Shown: positions 12,141-24,300 of the stretch, one piece after another
How the letters are laid out: every line of letters begins with the position of its first letter
Numbering within the stretch: position 1 is the stretch's first letter
Assembly (NCBI RefSeq): GCF_022376445.1
Contig: NW_025954963.1
Location: forward strand, 1,426,001-1,490,000
From: Fomitopsis serialis
Taxonomy: Eukaryota > Basidiomycota > Agaricomycetes > Polyporales > Fomitopsidaceae
Length of the DNA: 64,000 nucleotides
Direction of reading: 5' to 3'
Made by a program: the position numbers and the translations under genes
The notes under the pieces: model-generated
What the model was told of the DNA's origin: nothing
Databases searched by the model: none
The model's input: only the letters and a program-made list of their open reading frames with translations

Positions 12141-12649
12141 GACCAACACGTACAACGAGTGTTAGAATACAGTACTAGTAGTACTAGTAGTAGGAACATA
12201 ATCTATGTCACTGGAATGCTATCGCCTATGATTGCTATCAACGAGAACAGTGTATATTGCGCCGCAACACCGGTTATGACTCGAGACTCAAAGAACCAGT
12301 ACAGTACAGTAATGTAGAGTCTAGACATCCCTACCATACACGAGAATAGTCTGTACCGCATCTCATCTGTTCTTTAGATTCAGTGTATGCCACTATACAT
12401 ACATCTAGTACCTATTCCAACTTACAGAAGATGCATACACAGTGCAAAGGACCCAGAACGCGAGTCGCACGTATGTTGCAGGCCTAAGTAGGACCGTTAA
12501 ACGCGTTCTGATTGGCCAGGAACAGCCCGAGCACATCGGGGTTGCCAAGTTTGGTGAAGCAACAAATAGATACAAACGTTCGGTTTACCGGGGCGCCCGC
12601 AAAGCTCACCCAGTTGCTACCACAACTCTACCATCTACCCGCCCTGGAC

Positions 12650-12900
12650 CGACCGTTGGACCAGCCCAAATGGGGCGTCGACCAGCCCAAACCTCGGCGC
12701 ATTGACTAGCACGAATGGCGCGTCAGCGGATGCCGGATACAAGTCACGGCACGTCAGTGAGTATGTACTGCTAGTGGTACGTCAACCAGCACGAATGACG
12801 GTGCGTCGAGCAGTACGAATGGCGCGTCGACGGGTACGTATGGTGGCGCGTCGATGATTGTGAACCACACATTGACTGGTGTGAACAGGGCGTTGGCCGG
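12650..12900. repeat. Degenerate tandem repeats
   Basis: About eight diverged copies of a unit resembling GCGTCGACYAGYACGAATGG, in direct order. Spacing is irregular, so this is an old or imperfect minisatellite. Confidence 0.5.
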
Positions 12901-13740
12901 CCGTCAACAAGGCACTTCGCACTGCGAGCGAGCCCTTGAATAGGGCAGGCGATGCGCGGGAGGCTGTGGGTGACCGAGGACGACACTTGGAGAATTGCAG
13001 GGACTCCTGTGGGCGATGGGTGCGGGTGGGGCAGCAACGTGCGGGGCAGCGATTGGTGGGACGGCGGCGGCGATGAACAGGTGGGCGACGGACAGAGACA
13101 TGGTAGTGCTGAGGGCATAGACGATGTTGCGTTGTAGAGATCCTCGTCCACTTGTTCCAGATGTACCATACGTAGTCGATATCTTAACTGAGTACAGAAT
13201 TTGTGTTGAATCGCAGCATTTGTTGGCGCTTCAAACATACCAAATCGGGATGGCCACTTCATGACTTCATTTTCGGCGCAAATCACAGCACTGAGACTTG
13301 AATTGATAAGCAAACAAATGAATAAAAGGCCACAATATGTGTCATGGGGCGCGACATGTGCAGTGCATATGTCGTGCAGCACAACATACGTGCCGTAATA
13401 CGCGCTGTATTTGTTCGGATCCCGATATACTGACTATTCAGGCACTGTGCTTACATAATGAGTCGCGGCTATTTACGGTGCCGTACCTAGCTCTAATACT
13501 AGGACGTGTCAGATCAAGCAGATCGCAAATCGCGATTGCACGCGCCCGATGCCCTCGCAGCGCGCAACAGCTCCTATTTAGGGCTGCCGCCGCCACCGCA
13601 AGCTGCCGCTGACAGTGGATCACCCGGGCTGTCCCTAAAGGGCAGTCGCCCTTTCGGGTAGTGAGCGAGACGCCGGCTCCAGTTATTACAGCACCTTTAT
13701 ACATGAAGGCTTGCTGTGAGTTCTGGAGTTTATGTATGAT

Positions 13741-14356
13741 CCATTTGTGCTAAGCACAGGGATTCATACATGATTCTGCCAGCATCTGGTGTTTAATGAC
13801 CGTCCGAATCCTAGCAGTGAGTCTCAACCATACCCATTAGTACTGCTGTCACTGACGCCTATATACGAGGCTCCGTTTCCGGAACTGGTGCAAACCCTAG
13901 GTGGTAACCCTCACGTTAGCGGTGAATTGACCGAGTCTCCTACGTTCCAGTAGTCAATATCAGGCCATGGCCAATCGTCATGATCCATTCACTGTTGGAG
14001 ATCAGAGACTCGCGCACAGCTGCCCTATGGGATTGCATGTTGCATTGGTAAGCGGCTCACCAGGCGCCATCGGCGTTCGCTGACACGGTAAGAAAGCCCC
14101 TGACTCTCGGTGTATGGCCATTTGCAGTGGACTTGTCAGTGCGGTATCCATTTTTCACACGTGTGGCTTCATCTGATGTGTCCCGGACCACTCTGGCAGA
14201 TATGCGACACGCGTCGAAAGGACGTGGGTATCTCTACGATGACTACGTCTCCGTATCTCAGGGGACGTGCGCTAGCACTCGGCAACTCATATATATATGA
14301 AGTGAGTTGATGCCCATGAACCTTGAACATTGACTCCGGGTCCTCCGGCTAGAATC
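13741..14356. other. Spacer before the disrupted membrane-protein gene
   Basis: No gene recognised. Includes the promoter region of the gene beginning at 14357. Confidence 0.35.
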
Positions 14357-15698
14357 ATGTCGAACTCGACGATCTTCATTTCGTGGAAAGCTGATCCTGA
14401 TTACCGTGGTACATTCGACATCCTATCCAGCTGTCCAGCACCCTCGGCATCTGCGTCTGGTCTGCTGTGCATGACGACATATCTGACCACCGGCGGTGGT
14501 ATTTGAGGTTCATCAGGAAGTTGGGTTGGCTCGTCGTTGGGCTCTTGGCGCCGGAATTCCTGCTATACATCGCGGTGGGCCAATTTGCTCAAGCAAGATC
14601 GATATTGAAGGAGGCCGAACGAACGTTCACCACAGAGTCGCCTTCACCATCGTGGTTTCAGGAATTGATAGTCAGATCTAGGTTCGTAAGGAAGTTGTTC
14701 GGAATTCCGGTCAGTACAGTACTTATCCCGATGCGACCGATGCTCATTCTAGCGAGACAAATAGGAGTCTAATCCGGGTTCTCCCAATGAGGATGCTGTT
14801 CCTCTGGTTCGGAGCGCGAGGGACGCAGTGAAGACCTTTCGTAGGCATCGGTGGACGATGACACATGCGTTCTACGCTACCATGGGCGGGTTCAGACTCG
14901 ACGTTGTCGACGAATCGGGTAGCCACTATCTACCAGCCTGGCAATCAGAGGGCATCATATCGCCTTTCGGAATCCTGTTCCTCATGAAGCATGAGCCCAC
15001 GCTCATCCCTGATATCTCTGTCGCAGACATATGGGACAAGAGCAAAGCAGACGGACTGGCGAAAGCGCTGCTCATATGGCAGCTGCTGTGGTTCATCACC
15101 AACGTCGGGAACCGCCTCGGGCATGGCTTGCCCCTCAGCCTCCTGGAGGTGACGACTATCAGCCACGGATTATGCACATTGTGGACGTATGTGTTGTGGT
15201 GGAGCAAGCCCCTAGGAGTGCGGGAAGCGACGGTCATCACGGGAGCGTCACAACTCGGGGCTTGGATGACTATGTTGACTCCTCTACACAGGTACATGAT
15301 CGAAGGCCTCATGTGCTTCCGTCGTGATCCTGAAATTGACAGCCTCGACGCTATTCAAGTGAAGGATCTGCTGGAAGCTGCATGTGAGTGCATGGCATCC
15401 AGTGCGGCACCAGGTGAGCGCACTCTGTCCATAAGTATCATCATGATCGATTTTCCTGACGATGCTGCATTTGTCTTCCAGAGCTCCTTATAGAGATCCG
15501 TAGAGAAATATCGGTCTATCACGATATCGATCACGCTGCCCGAGCGCGGTGCTACTTGACATGGTATCAGCTCCTTCTCGAAAGACATACACACGAGATG
15601 AAGGGTAGTAGGAATACCACCAGTTCTGATCGTATCATGATGTGCTCTGGTCACTGAGGAACTATTGGCACAGATTCATGGAATTTTAAGCTGCTAGT
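14357..15698 (+). pseudogene. Multipass membrane protein, 5' portion of a disrupted gene
   Basis: The N-terminal two thirds of a protein family common in Agaricomycetes and not functionally characterised. Hallmarks are DYRGTFDILSSC, GWLVVGLLAPEFLLYIAVG, WTMTHAFYATMGGF, DIWDKSKADGLAKALLIWQ and TYVLWWSKPLGV. The family has an extracellular N-terminus and several helices. There is a one-base break near 14425-14432 between ILSSC and STLGICVWSAV. An intron near 14720-14762 and another at about 15413-15480 (GTGAGC...TTCCAG) are likely. The frame then continues ELLIEIRREISVY and meets a TGA at 15654-15656. A LINE begins at 15711, directly after the 12-bp target site ACAAAGCAAGGA. The rest of the gene is found at 20273-19834 (minus strand) and at 24789-25200. 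Confidence 0.8.
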
Positions 15699-15710
15699 AC
15701 AAAGCAAGGA
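15699..15710 (+). repeat. LINE target-site duplication, left copy
   Basis: ACAAAGCAAGGA directly precedes the LINE. Its partner lies, reverse-complemented, at 20274-20285 immediately after the LINE A-rich tail. Confidence 0.85.
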
Positions 15711-16428
15711 TCCGACGAATTGCCAAACCAACACGAGGTGTGGCATTCCGCTATGTCAAACAACTCTATCTATCCATCCTTGTCCCGCGAATGCTATATG
15801 CCGCCGAAGTGTGGCTTACTCCCACCTACGACGTCCCGGGCAAGTCTCGTCGCCATGGCTCTGTCGGCGCAATCCAACGCCTGTCACGCATACAGCGACA
15901 GGCCGCACTGTTGATCACAGGTGCCATGCGAACCACCGCATCAGACGTCCTCGACGCACATGCGAACCTTCTCCCGTTCGATCTTCTTGTTGACCGTGTT
16001 ACGATACAGGCTGCTACTAGAATACTTACTCTACCTCCCTCTCACCCACTCTACGATAGAATTCAGGATGCGCGTATCCCCGTGACTAGTCACAAATCCC
16101 CCTCCACGAACTCACTGAAGCCCTCCGACTAGACAGATGTCGGAATGCCGAGCAGATCCAGGCGACTCGCCAGCCCCCAGGATGGGCACCGCGACACAAG
16201 ACAGAGATTGCGAAGGACAAAGATGCAGCGGAAGAGGAGGACCAAGCTTGGCAAGAGAAAGACATCCCAGCGATCTACACAGACGGCTCCGAAATCGAGG
16301 GCGGCGTTGGAGCATCCGCCATACTCTTCATCCCTAACGACCCGCAGCTACACATCCTCCGGTACCACCTCGGATCTGCAAAGCGACACACTGTGTACGA
16401 GGCCGAGATCGTCGGACTCATCATGGGA
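15711..16428 (+). mobile_element. Non-LTR retrotransposon (LINE), 5' part: RT C-terminus and start of RNase H
   Basis: A 5'-truncated LINE. The first part encodes the C-terminal region of a reverse-transcriptase polyprotein (YLSILVPRMLYAAEVW, then IQRLSRIQRQAALLITGAMR). This runs into a ribonuclease H domain beginning IYTDGSEIEGGVGASA with the catalytic YTDGS aspartate and a second acidic site in YEAEIVGLIMG. A one-base break sits in a C5 run at about 16098-16102. At 16428 the frame is cut inside RNase H by a TIR element. It continues without loss of any residue at 21384 on the minus strand. Confidence 0.88.
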
Positions 16429-19400
16429 CATCAGGAAAAAAGCTCCCTCCGAATTATGCTATATGGTCAGGAATTCTGAATAAAACGTAGAAGCTCAGTA
16501 ATGTCGGATCATTCTGATGTCAGTCGCAATAATACGTCGAATGCTTATTTCCGTGCACGTCACTCCAGCATGAACCGATGATTATGCATTCATTCGCCAG
16601 CATTCAGAGCCCAACTATAAGCATCTCAGCATTATCATGGTAAAATGAGATACCAAGTACTTGACAGGAATGCTAATCGGACGCAAATGAGTGATCACGA
16701 CCTAACAATATGTATTCGCTGAGCAATACTATACATTGGGTCTGCTTCGCATCACTGTGCATACTGAATCAGTGCCTGCGTCAGCCGTATCGAAAGCGCC
16801 ATTCACGGGAGGGCACCATGTCGATGCACGCACCGGTTCACGAGGACGCATCTCCGCGGCCTGTCCACTGCACGGAGCGTCGCTGTCCGCTGCCGCTCCT
16901 CCGCCCTCATCGCAATCCGAGGCGTTGCCGCACCCACGCCCACGGTCGTCCTGAATAGAAGCCCGCAGCTCCCGCCGTGCCCAAGGCCCGCTGCCTCACG
17001 CATCCAACTCACCGAAAGAGACCATGTCAAGCCTAGAGAGCGTCGCGACAGCACTCACCTCGCACGTCCTCGCACCGCCGGCGACGGTTGCGTCCTCAAG
17101 AAGCTTGCGTAGGAGGCGGGCACGGATCGGTCGACGAGTCTGGGCGAGTCTGCACGGCGGACGAGGAAGCGAACACCGCGCTCGCTCGCTCAATGCGATC
17201 AGCTTCGCGTGACGAAAAGAAGAACAAATTTGGTGCAGTGGGCTGGACCCAGGAGCAAGTAGGGCCAAGGGAGCAGCGGTGGGTGGGCAGGCGAGCGGGT
17301 GGGCTGGTAGGTGGGCAAGCGGGTGGACAAGCGGGCGGACAAGCGGGCGGACCAGTGGGCGGACAAGCGGGCGGACCAGTGGGCGGACAAGCGAGCAGGC
17401 ACGTGGGAGGAAGGGAGCATGGGCGGGCATGCAGGCACATGGCTGGGCCGGAGGATAGGCAAGGGAGCACGGGCGAGCGCGAGTGAGTGGGCAGACGAGC
17501 AGGCGCACGGGTGGGTGCGTTATTAGGCACACGGACAAGCGGGTAAGCTGGAGAGCGGGCAAGCAGCTGAGCAGATGAGCAAGAGAAAGACAGCGCGGGA
17601 AAGACAGAGCGTGCCAGTGAGCAAGACAGAACGTGGATGGGTGGGCAGGCAAGCAAGTGCTGGTGCCGAGGGTAATGCTGGTGGACATGAACACCGTCGT
17701 CAGCGAAAATTCACGGCATAGCCATTCACTCACCTGCTGAATGTTTGACTCGTTGTCTGCCTGTCCTCTCTCACGTTACTCATCTGCCTGTCCACCTGTT
17801 CACTCGTACGCTCGCTCTTTCGCTCTCACGCGTCATCCATCCTCACGCATCCGTTCACTCGCCTGCCCCCATACTCACCCTCTCTTCTTACCATGCGCCC
17901 AAGGCTCCGAATAGCCTAGCTGACCGCTCGTTCAGCGTACCCCGCCGCCACACGCGATTGTCGTAGCTGACGCCGCCCGGCGTTCAATGTCTGGGTCGAG
18001 CTGGAGAGTTTGCAGTGGGAGTGGGTCATGACGCGTGGAAAGATGATGGTGTAGCAGACGACGAACCCCGCAAAACAAAAAGAAGCCAGACATGGTTGAG
18101 TTAACGCTACGAGTAGATGAGCGGTAAGCAGCGAGACGCAAAAGACACGACGGCATCGTGCGCCAGAGTTCAGTTACTGCTTGCCCTAAACTGAATCTCG
18201 ATCGAGTTCTGCCACGTCACTCCGCTGGCTTCACTTGCTACGTCGCCGCCGCCTTTGCGTCGTGTCGTCGTCCTCCTGGCACACTTTCCTTGCCAGCCAT
18301 ATCCTATCTCTGCATTGTCTATGTCCCCCGTGTCGCTCGTGTGGTTTGTCTTGCATACTCACTCATTCACTATCACACATCTGACCGTGTTTGGTTCATC
18401 TCCTGCTCGCCCACTCAGCAGCTCTTGCTCGCCCACGCATCAGATCTTGCTGACTCGCGTCCTTGCCTCGCCCGCGCTTGCCGCCCTCTTGCTGGTTCAA
18501 ACGTTCACTTGCCATTGGTATCTCGCCCGCTCTTGCCTGCCCGCTCCCTTATTAACCTTCCGTCAGCTTATTCATATGCTAGCTCGCTCGCCAGCGCCCG
18601 CCGTTCGCTCATTTGCCATCTGACTCGCCACCTCAATGTCCCCCTCGTCTGCCACCTTGCTTGTCCGCCCTCGCGTTTGCCATGCCCCGCTGAACCGTGT
18701 CCTATCTGCTGTTGACCGTGCCGGCCATTTCGTTCGCCCGTTATCTTGTCATCCCTCCTGCCCGCCGTCTCGCACCCGCCGACTTGCCCTCTCGTGCCTG
18801 CGCATTTGCTTTCTCGTGCCCGCCCGGCGCCCACTGGCACTGTCTTTTCGCGCCCGCCCACTGTCTGTTCGTGTTCGCCCACTGTCTTTTCGCGCCCGCC
18901 TGCTTGCACTTTCGTGTCCACCCATTGGCTCTCTTGCGTCCACACGCCCGCTCTGTTGTGTCCGCGCCGTGTTCAAACATTCTTGTGTGTGCGCGCGTGC
19001 GCATCCTCCGCGCTCGCTTCCAGAATCCACAGCTGCTCGCTCTCGGCTTCTTGACTGCGCACCTGCCTGCTGCCTCATGACAAACATTGATCTGTGTGCG
19101 TACCTTCTCGCCGTCTATGACAGCCAGCTAACATACATTCACATGGAGACTATTGCCCCTGTCACCTGCAACCTACGCGCCCATGCTCATGGACACACCA
19201 TCTCACTCTACACCCACACACCCGACTCCGTCTTGCCCACAGTCTGTCTCGCACGCCCCCTCCCGCCCATGCTCTCGTCTGCTCGGCCGGCTGGCTACCT
19301 CCCCATTCGTGCGATCACCCACGCGATTGGTCACTCGTCCATCCGCCGACTTGCCTGCGGACCCGCTTAGTGACCCGTCGACCCGCGGACCCACTGACAC

Positions 19401-19833
19401 TGTTACTCTAGTCATATTTTACTGCCTGTGCTCGTCATCTATCTCCCTCCCTAGTACCTATCTCATCTGCTCGTGGCCTCGGACCTCTCATAATGCATCA
19501 CAGATTCTCACATCGGACTCGTAGTAGTATATGACATGCACAACAATGCATTAAATGTTTTTTTCTAATCACTTTGCGTGAACGAACATTAGAGTGAATT
19601 TTCATCGAATGTCCCGAGAACGGCATAGAAGCCACGACTTATTGCGTGAACATGCCACAGAAATTCACGAGAACATTGTAATTACTCGAGTATTACTGAG
19701 TATTCGTACACGGACCCATGGGGACCACGGAATATGGTCTGTTATTGGATTAGGAAGATTAATGCTGTTTATCTTCTATTCCTACGAATTTGCCTCTATT
19801 CTTCCGCATTCAGGGGAAGGTTTTTTCCTGATG
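16429..19833 (+). mobile_element. TIR element copy 1, non-autonomous, 3.4 kb
   Basis: Bounded by CATCAGGAAAAAAGC... at the left and ...GGTTTTTTCCTGATG at the right. The ends are about 27-bp imperfect terminal inverted repeats with the outermost 13 bases identical. The interior is GC-rich, low in complexity and strongly strand-skewed (for example 17290-17420). It has no transposase-like domain in any frame, so it must be moved in trans. After reconstruction of its target the duplication is only 2 bp (GA). It is 3405 bp long and matches copy 2 at 21385-24788 in inverse. The only differences I noticed are one base substitution near 18387 and one extra A near 18075. Confidence 0.85.
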
Positions 19834-20273
19834 ATGTTGCGAAGGGGATGATAAAAGGGACAGATGTCGCGGAAAAGACGGCGTCGCCATAGCGGTCAAC
19901 TGCTCGTGCGGCAAGCTCCCATCTTCGTAGACATGTCGGGTCAACGGCACTGGGATGGTGGCTTTGGAACATGGACCACGGAAGCGCTGAAGGAAAGACA
20001 TAATTCGTCAGCAGCCGAGAGATGGTTTTCGACAGCCAACCCCACGACGTCCATATCGAGCGATCGCGATCCGGCTTCGCATGTGCATAGTCAAGGACTC
20101 TGGGTGCCGGCAGGAATACGACAGACTTGTAACATGACCTGAGAGTGTCGTAAGCGATCGTATAAGCCTCGGATGTGTTCGCTGCAAGGGTAGCATCCCG
20201 CCCGATAGGTAAGGCAAGGATGTCGCCGTCCAACGTGATGGAGAATGATAACATGTTTTCTTGCAACGAGAGT
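19834..20273 (-). pseudogene. Multipass membrane protein, central portion in inverted orientation
   Basis: On the minus strand, directly after the LINE target-site duplication, the membrane-protein gene continues: SKELSLQENMLSFSITLDGD, then LRSCYKSVVFLPAPRVLDYA, then WELAARAVDRYGDAVFSATS and PFIIPFAT at the boundary with the TIR element. It should join the plus-strand piece at 24789 (LQSWVGTIRVGP...). The reading direction is opposite to the 5' and 3' portions of the same gene, which is the key sign that this segment has been flipped. Confidence 0.75.
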
Positions 20274-20285
20274 TCCTTGCTTTGT
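20274..20285 (-). repeat. LINE target-site duplication, right copy (inverted)
   Basis: Reverse complement of ACAAAGCAAGGA, abutting the LINE tail. A true duplication would be in the same orientation as the copy at 15699-15710. It is not, because the segment is inverted. Confidence 0.85.
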
Positions 20286-21384
20286 TTTTTTTTGTTTGTA
20301 ATCCCGTTTATCGTCATTTGAGGGCGAAGCCCTATGTAGACTCGAACAATACACATGTACACTACTGAGGTTCGATTCGATGGTGTCTAGCTGATCATTG
20401 GCTCAGTGCGCCTCCGTAGAGGTGACTTCGCCGGGTGGGACAAATTATCGTAGGGGTTTATGGTGCATGTACAGTAAGGGTCATTAGTGTGTGTTGTAGC
20501 GTCTATGTACAGTCCGTGGGTGGTCCATTTGGAATGAGATGAAATGAAACGAGACAGAGTAGTGGGAGTGTCAGGGATGCGCGTGTGAGGTCGTCAGTCA
20601 TTGTCCTCCGTGTCTGGTAATTCAAGTCCTCCGAAGATATTGTCGAAACGGCCGGTGGCGTGTATGAAGCGGAAGAGCGGCCGGATGGTGTCTGTTTGCG
20701 AGAGCAAATGTCTGAGAGATCGTGCTCGGCTTCCGATTTCGCGTCGTAGCCATGCGCGTTGTGGAGCGTATTCCGGGCACTCGAGGAAAAAGTGTTGGAC
20801 GGTCTCTCGGTGGGCTCGGCATGCGGGGCAGCGTGCTGTGTCTGATCGGCGGATGCGATGGAGGTGGTAATTGAGCGGTGCGTGTCCGGTCCGGAGTTGG
20901 ATGAGCAGGCTGGCGTGACGGCGAGGGAGGGGTGCAATGAGTTTACTGAACTTCCTCGATGGCATATCGGGATCTATGCGAGCGAGGGTCTCGAATCGAG
21001 GCGAGTCTTTCCATCGCTGGACAGCCGCAGTTTTGATTTGCTCGAGGAGATGCCTACGGATTGCGGAGATACTGGATGGGAGGGTTGAACGGAGGAGTTC
21101 GGGGAGCTCGTCTGGTGGACTGCTTTCGCCTCTAGCTGCTTTTTTGGCTTCTTCATCTGCACATTCGTTGCCGTCGACGCCACGGTGTCCTGGAACCCAA
21201 CGAAGCGTAAGTCGTGCATCGGGGTGTGTGTTATAGAGTGTGTCGATGGACTGGTGTAAGGCGTCGAGGAGATAGTGTCCGGGTTGGCGGGAGCGTGTCT
21301 GCGAAGCTCGGAGACAAGGCGTATTATCGGCGGCGCAGGATGTTTGGGCGAGTCGGTATGCGAGCCGTGTGAGCAGTTCAACTC
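20286..21384 (-). mobile_element. Non-LTR retrotransposon (LINE), 3' part: end of RNase H, zinc knuckle, 3' tail
   Basis: On the minus strand from 21384 the RNase H domain resumes with GVELLTRLAYRLAQTSC. It contains the late catalytic block LRWVPGHRGVDGNECADEEA and a CPACRAHRETVQHFFLECPE cysteine/histidine motif usual at the C-terminus of such fungal LINEs. The frame ends at 20594. The 3' untranslated part contains a small hairpin (GGGCTTCGCCC) and finishes with an A-rich tail (about 20286-20300). The element joins exactly to the part ending at 16428 when the segment is re-inverted. Confidence 0.88.
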
Positions 21385-24300
21385 CATCAGGAAAAAACCT
21401 TCCCCTGAATGCGGAAGAATAGAGGCAAATTCGTAGGAATAGAAGATAAACAGCATTAATCTTCCTAATCCAATAACAGACCATATTCCGTGGTCCCCAT
21501 GGGTCCGTGTACGAATACTCAGTAATACTCGAGTAATTACAATGTTCTCGTGAATTTCTGTGGCATGTTCACGCAATAAGTCGTGGCTTCTATGCCGTTC
21601 TCGGGACATTCGATGAAAATTCACTCTAATGTTCGTTCACGCAAAGTGATTAGAAAAAAACATTTAATGCATTGTTGTGCATGTCATATACTACTACGAG
21701 TCCGATGTGAGAATCTGTGATGCATTATGAGAGGTCCGAGGCCACGAGCAGATGAGATAGGTACTAGGGAGGGAGATAGATGACGAGCACAGGCAGTAAA
21801 ATATGACTAGAGTAACAGTGTCAGTGGGTCCGCGGGTCGACGGGTCACTAAGCGGGTCCGCAGGCAAGTCGGCGGATGGACGAGTGACCAATCGCGTGGG
21901 TGATCGCACGAATGGGGAGGTAGCCAGCCGGCCGAGCAGACGAGAGCATGGGCGGGAGGGGGCGTGCGAGACAGACTGTGGGCAAGACGGAGTCGGGTGT
22001 GTGGGTGTAGAGTGAGATGGTGTGTCCATGAGCATGGGCGCGTAGGTTGCAGGTGACAGGGGCAATAGTCTCCATGTGAATGTATGTTAGCTGGCTGTCA
22101 TAGACGGCGAGAAGGTACGCACACAGATCAATGTTTGTCATGAGGCAGCAGGCAGGTGCGCAGTCAAGAAGCCGAGAGCGAGCAGCTGTGGATTCTGGAA
22201 GCGAGCGCGGAGGATGCGCACGCGCGCACACACAAGAATGTTTGAACACGGCGCGGACACAACAGAGCGGGCGTGTGGACGCAAGAGAGCCAATGGGTGG
22301 ACACGAAAGTGCAAGCAGGCGGGCGCGAAAAGACAGTGGGCGAACACGAACAGACAGTGGGCGGGCGCGAAAAGACAGTGCCAGTGGGCGCCGGGCGGGC
22401 ACGAGAAAGCAAATGCGCAGGCACGAGAGGGCAAGTCGGCGGGTGCGAGACGGCGGGCAGGAGGGATGACAAGATAACGGGCGAACGAAATGGCCGGCAC
22501 GGTCAACAGCAGATAGGACACGGTTCAGCGGGGCATGGCAAACGCGAGGGCGGACAAGCAAGGTGGCAGACGAGGGGGACATTGAGGTGGCGAGTCAGAT
22601 GGCAAATGAGCGAACGGCGGGCGCTGGCGAGCGAGCTAGCATATGAATAAGCTGACGGAAGGTTAATAAGGGAGCGGGCAGGCAAGAGCGGGCGAGATAC
22701 CAATGGCAAGTGAACGTTTGAACCAGCAAGAGGGCGGCAAGCGCGGGCGAGGCAAGGACGCGAGTCAGCAAGATCTGATGCGTGGGCGAGCAAGAGCTGC
22801 TGAGTGGGCGAGCAGGAGATGAACCAAACGCGGTCAGATGTGTGATAGTGAATGAGTGAGTATGCAAGACAAACCACACGAGCGACACGGGGGACATAGA
22901 CAATGCAGAGATAGGATATGGCTGGCAAGGAAAGTGTGCCAGGAGGACGACGACACGACGCAAAGGCGGCGGCGACGTAGCAAGTGAAGCCAGCGGAGTG
23001 ACGTGGCAGAACTCGATCGAGATTCAGTTTAGGGCAAGCAGTAACTGAACTCTGGCGCACGATGCCGTCGTGTCTTTTGCGTCTCGCTGCTTACCGCTCA
23101 TCTACTCGTAGCGTTAACTCAACCATGTCTGGCTTCTTTTTGTTTGCGGGGTTCGTCGTCTGCTACACCATCATCTTTCCACGCGTCATGACCCACTCCC
23201 ACTGCAAACTCTCCAGCTCGACCCAGACATTGAACGCCGGGCGGCGTCAGCTACGACAATCGCGTGTGGCGGCGGGGTACGCTGAACGAGCGGTCAGCTA
23301 GGCTATTCGGAGCCTTGGGCGCATGGTAAGAAGAGAGGGTGAGTATGGGGGCAGGCGAGTGAACGGATGCGTGAGGATGGATGACGCGTGAGAGCGAAAG
23401 AGCGAGCGTACGAGTGAACAGGTGGACAGGCAGATGAGTAACGTGAGAGAGGACAGGCAGACAACGAGTCAAACATTCAGCAGGTGAGTGAATGGCTATG
23501 CCGTGAATTTTCGCTGACGACGGTGTTCATGTCCACCAGCATTACCCTCGGCACCAGCACTTGCTTGCCTGCCCACCCATCCACGTTCTGTCTTGCTCAC
23601 TGGCACGCTCTGTCTTTCCCGCGCTGTCTTTCTCTTGCTCATCTGCTCAGCTGCTTGCCCGCTCTCCAGCTTACCCGCTTGTCCGTGTGCCTAATAACGC
23701 ACCCACCCGTGCGCCTGCTCGTCTGCCCACTCACTCGCGCTCGCCCGTGCTCCCTTGCCTATCCTCCGGCCCAGCCATGTGCCTGCATGCCCGCCCATGC
23801 TCCCTTCCTCCCACGTGCCTGCTCGCTTGTCCGCCCACTGGTCCGCCCGCTTGTCCGCCCACTGGTCCGCCCGCTTGTCCGCCCGCTTGTCCACCCGCTT
23901 GCCCACCTACCAGCCCACCCGCTCGCCTGCCCACCCACCGCTGCTCCCTTGGCCCTACTTGCTCCTGGGTCCAGCCCACTGCACCAAATTTGTTCTTCTT
24001 TTCGTCACGCGAAGCTGATCGCATTGAGCGAGCGAGCGCGGTGTTCGCTTCCTCGTCCGCCGTGCAGACTCGCCCAGACTCGTCGACCGATCCGTGCCCG
24101 CCTCCTACGCAAGCTTCTTGAGGACGCAACCGTCGCCGGCGGTGCGAGGACGTGCGAGGTGAGTGCTGTCGCGACGCTCTCTAGGCTTGACATGGTCTCT
24201 TTCGGTGAGTTGGATGCGTGAGGCAGCGGGCCTTGGGCACGGCGGGAGCTGCGGGCTTCTATTCAGGACGACCGTGGGCGTGGGTGCGGCAACGCCTCGG

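Larger units (their letters stand above)
10974..13740. mobile_element. Candidate non-coding element bounded by 19-bp inverted repeats
   Basis: The left end GATCATACATAAACTCCAG (10974-10992) is repeated perfectly in inverse at 13722-13740. Weaker similarity extends outward on both sides (TCCTTGTG/TCCCTGTG and AGCAC), so the repeats are longer and imperfect. The block holds a GC-rich, purine-skewed low-complexity core (about 11.24-12.14 kb), degenerate repeats at 12.65-12.9 kb and no recognisable transposase. It resembles in composition the 3.4 kb TIR elements further right but shares no terminal sequence with them. A decayed non-autonomous transposon is the best guess. Exact ends and target duplication are unclear. 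Confidence 0.4.

Noticed and set aside
12771..13382. 203-residue minus-strand frame
   Set aside because: It runs through degenerate repeats with no domain, so it is probably chance.
17290..17420. CRISPR-like regular repeats
   Set aside because: Short degenerate simple repeats without unique spacers, in a eukaryotic genome.
16996..17733. Long frames encoding VRPLVRPL and CPPTGPPAC-type repeats (and mirror frames at 23484-24221)
   Set aside because: They arise from low-complexity GC-rich DNA open in several frames on both strands. No start context, splice logic or domain supports them.
18158..19370. Frames of 120-244 residues on both strands inside the TIR elements
   Set aside because: Same cause. 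The composition is Cys/Pro/Leu/Ser noise with no transposase signature.
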